The notes beneath the pieces are model-generated. The model was not told where the DNA came from. It saw only the letters and a list, made by a program, of their open reading frames with translations, and did no database searches. A stretch of DNA of 64,000 bases from Pseudoscleropodium purum (lineage: Eukaryota > Streptophyta > Bryopsida > Hypnales > Brachytheciaceae). Location of the stretch: NCBI GenBank assembly GCA_963969395.1, contig OZ017801.1:7070501-7134500 (forward strand), written 5' to 3'. Below are positions 23,848 through 34,877 of this stretch, piece after piece. Position 1 is the first letter of the stretch, and each line of letters starts with the position of its first letter. Made by a program: the position numbers and the translations under genes.

Positions 23848-25880
23848 ATATCAATTCATTAATTACCATGAAGCTTTTTACCAAAACAATTTGTCCAGTC
23901 ACTACTTAGCTAGTCAAATTACTAAGTTAGATGAGTATTACAAAGTCCCAGTCCTTTACAACAAATTGTCTCTATCTAATGCAATGGGAATGAGTGTGTA
24001 ATGCAATACAATTTACAACATCAACATCAACAAGATAATTTATCCAACATACTATTCAGGTAACCACAACATTTTGATAATCACTGCTATTCCTACAATT
24101 TGATCTAATTATCAATCAAGACCATTTGTCATACAGTATACTCCATCCATTACTCAGTCAATTCGTCTCACCAAATATCTATTGATCTTACTAATTTTAG
24201 GCACAATACCCTTTTCAGTAATTAAATTCATAAGGACAATTTGTCTATACACTGTCTGCAGTGAAATTTGAACACTACGGCAATTCGTCTGTAACACCAA
24301 CCTACTGTGACTGAACTGTGTCAACAACATCAACTAGCCCAAGACAAATTGTCAGTTAGAAACCTAGTCGATATCCAGACTAACAACCAAGAATTCAAAC
24401 AATTCGCTTCTATTCTACTAACTGTATTATCATCTCAGAAGTTCAACCGTGAAATAAATTAACTTAATTCTATTCTGGACAATTTATCTATCCACATATA
24501 TCACAAGATTCAACCACACATACACGCATTCAGGACAATTTGATTTATACATCAACCACATAAGAATAAGTCAAATTGTCATACCTGGATCCATTCTTTC
24601 AACATCCAGTTCTTTAATCTCCCAATTTGTACACAAATCAATTTAAAATATATATAGCATATTCCACTGATCAAATTCACTGTTGGAATTCTTTAGACAA
24701 CTTGTCTCTAATTTCTTCTAATTCTTAGAAACTGGTTCTAATTCTTTATTATAATTTACAGTTATTACTTTGACAATTTGTCTACTTACAGCCTTATGCT
24801 AAATCTCTGATACTCCTCTCAAACTACATAATTCATAGAATTGAAGTAGTCCGAACAACACGAAGATTATAAATGAACTTAACAAGACAATTGGTCGAAA
24901 GTACGAATTAAAATGATACAAGAACTTATCTGTAAGTTAGCCGATCTGCATCACCGGTTCTAGCAAATTGTCTCAGTATGCACGTCGACTCCACAGCATC
25001 CACATTGTCAAACTAGTTGGCAAATCGTCTGCTTTGTTTGATTTACGAGAGTCACACAGACAAATTGACTTCCAATCCCGCTAAATTGCTATTCATTTCC
25101 TCACAGTAACACTCCGACAATTCGACTCATACATTCATGATACAAAAACTAATCCAGTCAATTTGTCTAAACATGAATTCACCACTACACAACTCCCACG
25201 AATTCACACAATAAATCTACACACATCTTTTACAAAGAAGTCACACACATACCGAATGCTCACACCACAATTCAGTCCAATCACAGGATTGGAATAGTAT
25301 TTGACAAATTGCTAAGTACTGCTATCCATTCACTGGTTCAAAGCATACAAATTGCTAATTTTACAATTTACACAACCAAAACACAACCGCCAAGAATACA
25401 ATTAGTCACAAATAAACAAAGAGATCCAATCACTAGATTCTCAAGACAATTTGTTAAATTAATTCACAGTTCAGAGGATCCAATCACTGGATCTTAATTG
25501 CAATTTATAGAATGCTCAATTTAGTCCAATCACTGGATCTAAATTTAAAGCTTATAAGACAAATTGTTTATAAGAAATATTTTATTATTGAAGAAGTTCA
25601 AAGTACATGAAGATGAGACAATTTTACAAAAGCTATTTGATAACCGAGAAAGTGAGAGAGACAAAATGACAAATTGCCTGGTTATATGCAAAATTGAAGA
25701 CAACTATTCAAAACCCGAAGTGTAGAGTCAACTTGTCTTTTACCATCTCAAAATTTTTATGTTTTTCTTTCTAAAACCTTTCTAATCTAGCAATTTGTCT
25801 ATATTACTACTCTATTGTATGAACTCTTCGTCAATTTGTCTCTATTTACACTATTCACAGCAAATTGTCAAAAATTGAAA
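23751..25880 (+). repeat. Non-coding array of palindromic words, GACAAWTTGTC type (array B)
   Basis: The word GACAAATTGTC or GACAATTTGTC, with one or two changes, recurs about every 40-100 bp for 2.1 kb: agcaatttgtc (~23,773), acaaattgtctc (~23,961), ggacaatttgtct (~24,232), agacaaattgtc (~24,344), gacaacttgtct (~24,694), gacaatttgtct (~24,770), agcaaattgtct (~24,964), tcaatttgtct (~25,158), tcaatttgtctc (~25,832) and many more, at least 25 by eye. Words are the constant part and the DNA between them differs. A CA/TA microsatellite sits at 23,815-23,848. No gene is present. Confidence 0.8.
25276..25540 (+). repeat. Second word, TCCAATCACTGGAT, inside array B
   Basis: The phrase tccaatcacnggat(t) occurs at about 25,276, 25,424, 25,480 and 25,525, with a weaker form at 25,323. 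A related phrase, cccaatcactagga, is found near the right end of array C (27,537), and ccaaatcacccaattgga occurs in array A (1,514). Confidence 0.65.
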
Positions 25881-25992
25881 ACTTCAAAAGACTATAGGTT
25901 TTCTCATGAGTATTGAAGGTGGAATCAAAGTTGAAGGAGGTGATTTTGCTTCGTGATTCATCAAAGGTGGCCTTGATGGCCTCTTGTAGGCA

Positions 25993-26307
25993 TTAGCAAA
26001 ATCAAAAGAGGCATTGGTTACTTGTACAAGAGACCAAGAAACTTTGCAGGAGCAATATGACACTCTAATGCAAGCAACGTCGGAGCTAAAACACTAAGGC
26101 AACTATGCAATGTTGATGGCAAAGCTGGTGGAGGGACAAGATATATTAGAGAAACTAATCAAAATGGCGGACACAAAAAAGGACAAAGCGATAATATAAG
26201 CTATCGAAGGTGAATTGCTAGAACTCTCGAAAAGGATTGTTGTCTACAGCAATAGTGTTGTTGTAGAAGCGGAGGAGAAGATACAACGTCTTAAAAAGTC
26301 TTTTTTG
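25993..26307 (+). pseudogene. Decayed coiled-coil coding fragment
   Basis: One plus-strand frame reads as a charged, heptad-like protein interrupted by two stop codons: ...TRDQETLQEQYDTLMQATSE-stop...MLMAKLVEGQDILEKLIKMA...-stop...EAEEKIQRLKK. The frame is otherwise continuous for about 100 codons. I do not recognise the family; a coiled-coil stretch of the minus-strand pseudogene at 32,276-32,641 has similar character. It sits between array B and module C. Confidence 0.45.
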
Positions 26308-26479
26308 GTATTGCACCCGCAGGCTCTATTTTTGTATCCAATAGACAAGTCTATTCTTCACATGTAGAAAATAGAACCCAAGTTTTGTGTAGCTTGTCTG
26401 AAATAAGGTTTTGTAGTACGTTCTGTGATCATTTCTTCATGAGGTTGTGAATTTCACCCAATGTATATTGCCACATTGA

Positions 26480-26784
26480 TAGCCAAGCATAAGTGTAGTT
26501 CGTATTTTGTCTACTTCACAAAACATCCAGAACTATAGTATAGAGGTTCAATCTCCAAGGAATGATTAAATAGTCTATCGTAGTGTGACTAGAGTCACTT
26601 GTATTAATAAGACTAATCGTTCAATGTCGATTCTAAAGGGAAATAACATTAACATAATCCATTGTTTCTAGGAATTGGGATCACTCAATTATCCAATAAC
26701 TAATTTCTGTTCAACATACATGGATGCACAATACAAGTATGAAGTCTCAGTCTTATCCTAGTATGTTGGTTCAAACAAGAAACA
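26480..26784 (+). repeat. Module copy C
   Basis: Homologous to module B (23,455-23,750) by the shared phrases given there. It also resembles D1/D2: 'gttcaatctccaaggaatga' against 'gttcgaacaccatggaatga', followed by 'cgtagtgt'. It leads directly into array C. Confidence 0.65.
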
Positions 26785-27590
26785 CGCTTAAGCAAAGGAA
26801 AACATTAACATATAGCTTTAAGTAAATAAATCTTCAATTCCCTGTTGCATTCGCTTAAAGCATAGGCTCACAATATCCGCTTATAGCGTCACTCATCATT
26901 CATCAAACCACAAGTTAGTATAATAATTCATCACACTTCAGTGTCTTAATACTTTGCTTATAGCATCCTTCAATTAAAATGCTTTAAGCCATTCTAACAC
27001 CACAATTAAACTGTACACTCCCTCAACCAGTCAGTACACTATAACATTCTCTTACAGCTTTAAGCATTATATAATTCATTATAAATGCTTCAAAGCAATT
27101 TTTCAACTATAGTCTCCTACAGTTGCTTAAGTATATATCTCTCTCTGATTAGCTTAAAGTAACTACACATTAATCATCATACAACACTCTGCTTTAAAAC
27201 TCAATGTAATTCAGTCTATACGCTTGAAGCGGTCTTCTAATTAGTAAACACAAGGTACATCGCTTAAGCGGCCATCACTGCACCATAACATCATACGCTT
27301 AAGCGAACCCATACTAATTCCATCAATCAGCCAAGACATCACATCAACCTGCTTAAAGCTACAACTCAACTTCCATTCAATTAATTTGCTTCAAGCCTCA
27401 ATGAATTCACACAATGCTTAAACAATTTCACAATTATAATTTCTAAAATCAAAGTTAAATTACAACAACAACAACAGCTTTAAGCATTCCAACATACAAA
27501 TTCCTCTTCGCAAAAGATTAAACAACAATCAACTATGCCCAATCACTAGGACTTATACACAATTATCAAATATATGCTTAAAGCTTTATT
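26785..27590 (+). repeat. Non-coding array of palindromic words, GCTTWAAGC type (array C)
   Basis: Nineteen words of the form GCTTAAGC, GCTTTAAGC, GCTTAAAGC or GCTTATAGC occur in 0.8 kb: cgcttaagc (26,785), cgcttaaagc (~26,850), cgcttatagcg (~26,878), tgcttatagca (~26,956), agctttaagc (~27,056), cgcttgaagcg (~27,220), cgcttaagcgg (~27,260), cgcttaagcga (~27,297), tgcttaaagct (~27,350), agctttaagc (~27,477), tgcttaaagctt (~27,574). Spacing is about 25-80 bp and the sequence between words is not repeated. Confidence 0.8.
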
Positions 27591-28850
27591 ACAAAAAAAT
27601 ACTGAACAACAGTTCAACTGGAACACATACTTACACAAACACACATACATACATACGACTAAACACAACAGTGAGAAGTGAATGAAGAAGAAGAGTTTCA
27701 AGCCATATAATGCCGGCCGAGGCATCTCTTCAAATCAAACTCAATTAAACCGTTAATAACTAAAAACTCTTGCACTTCCTGGAATCTCACGGCAATACTA
27801 AAAATTAATAACAATTGATCACTTATCACCATGAGTTTCTATAACCAAGTCTAATTTGATTTCCATTCACACATAAAACCAAAAAAAATTGTTTATTGAA
27901 TAAATTTACATGCTTACAATAAGCACATCTACCTATGATGTGAAGATAAGTTTAGTGGAGCTTGGATGGCTTAATTTGAATATCTTATTACACCACAAAT
28001 GATGACAGGCATTTCCAACATAAAAACAAGGTTGGAGGAGGAAGTTGTTGCCAATTTAGGTGAGTTGATTTGCATCACAGTATTGTTTGCTTCTATGTTT
28101 CGATGTTTATTTGCTATAAGTCTGAAACATTTCCTATATGTCTTGCAACCAATAAGTCAGTTTTTGAAGGAGTGATCTAGAATGACATTGAAGATGTGGT
28201 ATTGGAAAAGAATAGTAACATGTTCGGCAGTAAAGGTACATTTTCAACTCTTCCTATTGGAAACGTCACTAAATTTGGCTTCAGAATGACAACAAAAATG
28301 ACAATGGAAAGCTCATCTCTAAAGCCATTCAATTTTGCTATATTTGTGACCTCACCCACAGGTGCTAACTTCCACCTATTTCTAGATGGCACTTCAACTT
28401 CAAAAGGAGATACATCTTTGAGCTCCTCCACCTTTGCACCAACACATCCATTAGAATTCAATGTCTTGTTTGAATAGGATGGGAGGTTTTCAATTAATAA
28501 GACCCCTTCTACTAGGCCTTGAAACATACAAGAGTAACCAAGGAATGAGTGTTTTCTACTAGCATAGTTATATCTTGGGATTTATACATGGTATTTGAAT
28601 TTTATACTAAAGTTCAACATGTACACATGGTTGCTAAGAACTGGATATCTTTTGAGAGGTCATGCACAATTGTGAACATGTGCAATCTTAAGCAAATAAT
28701 ATAAAAAATATATTTTGAATGCCATTGCTGTAGCTGGTTTTCTATGGTTTCTACATGCCTATCCATATGTATGGGATCTAAAGTATGTCTAGCAATAAAT
28801 TCAAACCCTAATATACAAGTAAATTGCCACTTGGTTCTTCAAAATTGTTT
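27591..28850. other. Spacer with two overlapping unrecognised open frames
   Basis: Opposite-strand open frames overlap at 28,177-28,527 (minus, 116 codons) and 28,196-28,477 (plus, 93 codons). The minus product includes RNRWKLAPVGEVTNIAKLNG, the plus product TSPTGANFHLFLDGTSTSKG. At most one can be real, and neither matches a family I know. The rest is AT-rich. Confidence 0.3.
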
Positions 28851-31800
28851 ATGATGCCTTTAGTTGGAATACTACCACTATCTCTATTTGCCACATTTGT
28901 GGAAGTGTCTTCCGCACCTTTGGCTACAACTTCTCGTACCTAAGCTTTGTCTACTTGTATTTTTTCTTTCCTTCACATTTTAGCTACATCCATTGCATTT
29001 GAAGTAGTATAGGCTATCTTCTTCTTAAACATTGCTGCTGCCATATTAGCATCAGTTTCTAGTGACTTCTTACTACATGTTTCTTGCACTTGTTCTTGCT
29101 TTGCAAACCTGTACTCTATGTTTATGTACCAAATAATAGTACTATAGGATAATCACTAAAAGAAAACTGTATAACTATCAACAAACACTAGTTGACATTT
29201 TCTAATTTTCATGTTAACAACAACACAAATTCTCTAAAACCGCATTGTAGTTAATATAAAAAACAAAAAAGGTTAGCTAACACTTGTTGACAATTATACA
29301 ATTTTCTTCTAATGAATGGCACTTGTTCTATCTTTCGTACCACCATACTGAGTATGGTGCTGATTAGTAGCTTTAATTGCATAATGTGATTTTTCCATAC
29401 TTTGATTGTTCCAAATAGTTAGGCCTCCTTATGTTTCCACATACCAAGGTCCATGCCAAATCAAGTTATGCTACAAAACGATCTTGAAAAAAATTAGTCA
29501 CGTATCCTAAACAACATGTTTTTTCCACATAGCAACAATTCAATTTGGAATGATGTATTCCTTAACCATAAAGATGTTGATAGGCACTTCTGAACTTGTA
29601 CATATAATACTGATACCAATAGCAGAGATGTAAGGATGTTGGCAATAGAAGCAGTCAAAATTCACTATATAATGAGTGATGTGGTCTTTCCCAAAGTACA
29701 TTAGATATAGATGCCTCCATATATCAATTTTTCCCTTGAAAGTGTCAATTTGATGGCCGTCCAAGGAAAGCCCTACCAGACACGGAAACACTTCTTCCAA
29801 TGCTTTCCACATTTCTATCCTATCCAAATACTGTCTACTTTAATTAAGGATGTTGTTTTCCAAGCGCAAAATATATTTTCATATTCAATCTTACCTTGAC
29901 CAAGTTGATGGTTGGAACATCTTAGCTACAGTCACCGTGCTAAGGGAGGGTTTGATGGGAACATTGCTAGAAGTGCCACTGAACATTATGTCCTTCATTG
30001 TACATATGCTACCACCATGAAGCCCGACTATTAACGTCTTCTCCATATTTTCTATGGCAACATGTTGATGGTCCTCATTCTCCATGCTCCAAATGAACAT
30101 GAAGTGCAAGTAAAGAATTTTCTCCATCATCTTTGTTAAGGCATGCTATGTACAAATATGTACCTTTTCAAGTGGTATTGGCAGAATAGGTTTCCATTGC
30201 GGCTCTCCATCAATGGACAATGGTTTGAAGAGGACATTACCAGCAAATAGATTTCCATGCTATGTATGTTTTCTTCTTTTGGCTTCCAAAGTAGCATCTT
30301 CCTACATTTCCACCAATGGTTTAGTCCTTTGTTGGTTACAATAAATGCATGAATGAATGGCATTGGCTCCATGTTTCAGTCCATACAAACATTTGATTGT
30401 CTTCATATCTGCTAACAATTGCCACTCCACTTTGAAGTTTCCAATACCCTCAACACATAGCAACTATCCTCCATCTTGTGGCTTGACTAGTGCAGGGAAT
30501 TGTGTCTATTGGAACATCCATTGGAGGACTTTATCTGACTCCTTGGCAACCTCAAAACATGCGATAGGCCATATTTTAGTTTTAGATTGAACTGAAAAAT
30601 ATTTGTCATTAGTCTTCTATATGTTGCTATCTAAAAAATGATTTATAAGTGTTAGACTAAGTTTTTAAAATTTTCTATTGTGCACAATCTCTCCTTTGTC
30701 CATCTTCAATAAAAAACCAATGGGTTGTCTCCAACCTCTGTACCTGTTAACCAACACTTCCACGTTTCAATATCTTACATGAAGTAAACTAAAAAATAAC
30801 ATATCTAATAGCATATCATAGATGTTGGAAAGAGGATGAAGTACTCACCTCTAGTGGTGAAATTGAATAGCTTCACTATAGTTCTTGGCACAACTTCAAT
30901 GGCAAAAAACAATGAGTTTTTAGATGTCAAGACAACCCGTGTTATCTTTGATTTCTTTTTCTTTCCTTTGGCATTGGACACTGGAACTTGTGCCACAATC
31001 TCCAATGTACTATCAATATAGTAATAGTCACCTACAAGATCCTTCAACCTTTCATTTAGTTTTGTTCTCAATAGCATGACTTGATGAACATTCCAACATT
31101 GTATGTGAGGAACCCAAACCTTAAACTATTGTATGGAGTCTCGGGGAGATCACCTAGTATATCTATAACATATTATGTGCGTTAAAGTGATTTTTTGGAT
31201 CCCTATATATTTTTTGATAAACTATAATTTCAACCTATAATTTGAAATTTAGTTTAACAATGACTATAGGTTTCTATTGCCAAAAATTCCCAACCCAAAT
31301 AACTTATGAAATGATTTATAGAAGAGGTTGAAAAAGAACTGAAATGACATGTTTTTCAACTCAAATATTTATAGAGAATACATTTGGATGATCATTGCAT
31401 CATTATTCAAGGAAAATTAACTTTCAATAGAGAGTTATTTTTAGCAAATTTTTTGTTCATTTTTTAGACAATTTTTTCTTATATAAAATAGGGATGTAAA
31501 AGTTATTTTCAGCTCTACAATGTATCTTTTTTCTTCAAAAAATTGTAACTAATTTTAATTAACAAATTAAAATACCAATAATTTACAATATAAACTTTGA
31601 AAGTAGAGGATCTCTTCATATTTTTTTTAATTTTTATTTAAATTTTAGAACATAAAATAGGGGGTCAAAAATCTTAACACACGTAGTTTCTAATGGACAC
31701 TCTAAATGATCTCCCTGGGTATGGAGTGTGTTATTGTGTACAAATTGAATTTCCATAAGCTTGTTTCCAATACGGTATGGAACTCATGGAATGGGCTAAA

Positions 31801-32880
31801 GAATATCTTGTGCGGATTTGGCAAAAAATTTGGCTTCAATTGCTTGTCCATGAGTTGTACACGTCCTTTGATTGATTTGTAGATTTCACAATATCTTCTT
31901 TGAGACACTTTTGTCATATCACATGCTACTAATATTACTTTTGTTCCCAATTCCATCCCAATTTTATTGAGATAGTAGTTAGTCATTTTTGTAGAAGCAA
32001 AACTGTTCTTTAAATTTGACACCAAGGTCATTGTCTCTCCTTGCAATAGAAATCCACCTAAACCTTGCCTTATCTTGTCTTGTATATCCCTCTTTCCAGA
32101 CAAACGCTTTCTACCCTTTGACACCTTGTTTGCCATGTGTATGGATTGAACAACAATCGGTTGCAACAAGCTATAAATCTTAGCAATACATACTCTTGCG
32201 GCACCACCAGTCTTGACTAATTGAGATAGCCCTAAAGGATGCTCTTAGTTGTGCTCCTAGAGGAGAACTGACCATTCATTCAATTTTCCTCTTAAACCTC
32301 ACCACCAACTTTTTTGCTTCTTTGAGATCATGTTCCACTTTCCACAATTTGAAATCTGCAGCTTTAGGGCCTTGCTGTTGGGCCATTAGAGTATTGTGGT
32401 TGTAAGCCTCCTCATTCTTCTCCAAGGCTTGTTCAAGCCCTACACATCTAGACCTCAATGCATCAGATTTGCATTTCAATAGGATGATCTCTTCATGGCT
32501 ACCCGCAAGAAGTTCATTTAAATGCATTGCCCATCTACTATTAGCAATATATAGATTGCATTCTAGTATTACAATTGAATTTTGCAAGTAAATTGTTTGT
32601 CGAAGACAATCAACCCATGTCTTTTCTAATTTATATTCCAAGCCCCTTACTACATCGCTGGTGCTAACAAAGTGTTTGGTATATCCTAGGAGGCTTGATC
32701 ACCATAACAAACAAATTTTAAGTCGCTCTTCAACGTTTGAAATTGTTGTCGCGGCCCAAATCACACTTAACTGCTCAAAACAACCTTCACTACTCAACGA
32801 TTTGTACACCATTTGTTTCCAACCTTGTTTGAGCCACAACTGGCTAACATTGCACATGCCATGCACCTGTAGCATTAGTC
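28850..32880 (-). pseudogene. Decayed copy of a long, unrecognised protein gene
   Basis: Coding traces run in order down the minus strand. Near 32,880 is a start-like MLQVHGMCNVSQLW. At 32,641-32,276 is a coiled coil (CVGLEQALEKNEEAYNHNTL). At 32,110-31,800 lie KIRQGLGGFLLQGETMTLVS and CDMTKVSQRRYCEIYKSIKG. At 31,090-30,840 lie LNERLKDLVGDYYYIDSTLE and VPRTIVKLFNF. At 30,600-29,890 one frame with several stops reads FKVEWQLLADMKTIKCLYGL, then HGANAIHSCIYCNQQ with a CxxC pair, then PLSIDGEPQWKPILPIPLEK and HGGSICTMKDIMFSG. At 29,830-29,280 is DGHQIDTFKGKIDIWRHLYL and WNNQSMEKSHYAIKA. Charged tail-like traces continue to about 28,900. Several stops and frame changes show it is dead. I do not know the family; a transposon-encoded or lineage-specific repeat protein is possible. 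Confidence 0.6.
31140..31718. mobile_element. Mutator-like MITE inserted in the decayed gene
   Basis: The 579 bp unit has long inverted ends: the left end ctcggggagatcacctag and the reverse complement of the right end ccagggagatcatttag continue in parallel for about 60 bp, to 'gtgcgttaa' against 'gtgtgttaa' and 'gattttt'. It is flanked by an exact 9 bp direct repeat, gtatggagt, at 31131-31139 and 31719-31727. Long inverted ends with 9 bp duplications are the mark of Mutator-like elements. It splits the coding traces of the pseudogene, so it arrived after that gene copy. No coding capacity. Confidence 0.85.
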
Positions 32881-34877
32881 ACCATTTTCAAGTTGTCACT
32901 ACTAAATCCATTTAACCGAGATTCTAATACACACTCTCATATGACACTGAGCATGTCAACTTTGTAACATGGGGTAGAATCTCTATTTTAAGGTGTTAGG
33001 ACCTGCAATGGCACTACTCACTACGCCCCTAATTGCCCTTGAGTGTCACCTTGCCCGAAACTAGTCCATGATGTATTTGTTACTTTTCAAGCATTACTAA
33101 TTGGGACTCCCAATACATGATACATGAAATGTAGGCTAGTAAGGGATAAGACTCTATTCTAACTGGTGCCACAAAACACTTCACACAAGTGCCCCATGGT
33201 GCCTAGGAGTTGGTGAAAAAGTTTTACCATTAACCTTGAGTCATTGGAGATTTGGAGTTCACTGAGGCTTATCAAGGCTTCAAGAGGGAGTGAAGAGGGA
33301 GACCAACACCTCTTACAATACTCTCTATAGGATTTGGCAAACCCTTCTAAAGGAGGTACCCAAACCACCTTGGATTTTGGAAGACCATCCATTTTCAACC
33401 AAAATCATTAAGTTACGTCACCATTTGGACTCCCAAACTACGTAACTTTGCAATCAAAGCTCTAAATCCCACATGCAAATCCATTTTGGATATTTATACA
33501 AAGAGAAAATGCTATTAGACTCCTCAATTGTCCAATTTGGACAAGTTCTCACAAAGTTATGGCCCTCCAAAGATTTGGGTCCGCTAGGGGAGGCCATTTT
33601 ACCTTCATTACAGCCCCTCTATGTGGCCATAACTTTTGACTTAGAACTTAGAACCTCGTAATGCTTGTCATTTTAGCTTTCTTGTTTTCATAATTTCAAT
33701 GGTATGTCATATCTTTTATTCTAAGAATTATTGCCTAGAAGCAACCCCCTTTGAACCTTTAAGTGTCTCGATGTCACTAGGACACCTCTAACTTTAAGCA
33801 GCCATAACTTTTGATTAACAAATCCAAATCACGTGTTCTTTAAAAGGTTAGCCGGTTAGGTGCACCTTCTCAAAAGCTTTCCAAGGACATATGACACTTT
33901 ACCATAACCTTCAAATACAAGGCATTATTGCTCCCTATTTGCTTGAGAGTGTCTCACTTTTCTCCTCCAAAACTATTGTAAGGCTTGGGGATTCACTACC
34001 AAGGTCTTTCTTGTTCACTAAGGCACCTCGGGCACCTCAAGGACATAGGGGTGTGAAAATTGTGATGGATTCTTAGTCACTAGATCTATTGGATACAAAC
34101 TACCATCTAGTCACAAATCCATGTTTATGGCTCCAAATTCCCAGAAACTCTACATGAGAGACTTGTTGATCAATTCAAACACCTTTCTTTACAACATGAG
34201 CAAATCTATAATCAAGAGCTACTATTGCTATATACAAAGTACTCTTTTCCATGTTTATAACATCTCGGAGTGACATCACTTTGCACAAAATAAAATTCCT
34301 ATGTAAAAAACCACATTCACAATTTCTACAAGATTATTGTATTCACTCACCGACTCTAGCAACATGGATGAGCCATTTCATTTGGCGGGAGTCATAGAAT
34401 AAGAAGATATTTATACTAATTAATATCAATCCTTCATTTAATCATGGCTTCCAATTCATGTACTAATACAACTGGCCCAAGCCTAATACCATAAATTGAA
34501 ATCAATCCATAACCTTTAGATTGTAAAGCCATTCAGTTGAAATCCTTTCAATTTTAAGGCAACCAATTATAAACTGTATAACAATAATTTCAATCAACTA
34601 GAAATCCTAAACTTTTAGTGTAAAGTTGGCTTAAAATTAAATTTCTTATCCTAGGCAAGATTTGAACCTAATAACCCACCAACCATTTAGTGGCCAAGCA
34701 TTCACCCTTCCGACATATCAAATCCTAAAATAAAAGAAATGATATGTTGGAGGGATTTTCTATCTACACAAACATTCAAATACATAGAAAAAACATCTAG
34801 TCACTAGGCTAATCTACACCTTCATCATCTTCAATAGCATTGTTTGCAAGATATTGACCAAGGTTAGAAAATAAATA
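32881..34877. other. Non-coding stretch, no supported gene
   Basis: More balanced composition, with a recurring phrase 'ccataacttttga' (near 33,632 and 33,803) and 'aagttatggcc' (33,554). Short open frames exist on both strands but are unrecognised and overlap. No inverted ends or tandem units identified. Confidence 0.35.

Noticed and set aside
23751..27590. CRISPR-like arrays
   Set aside because: Words vary in sequence and spacing, and the DNA is a plant nuclear genome; no cas-like genes.
28177..28527. Overlapping open frames on both strands
   Set aside because: Only one could be real; no family is recognisable and there is no gene context.
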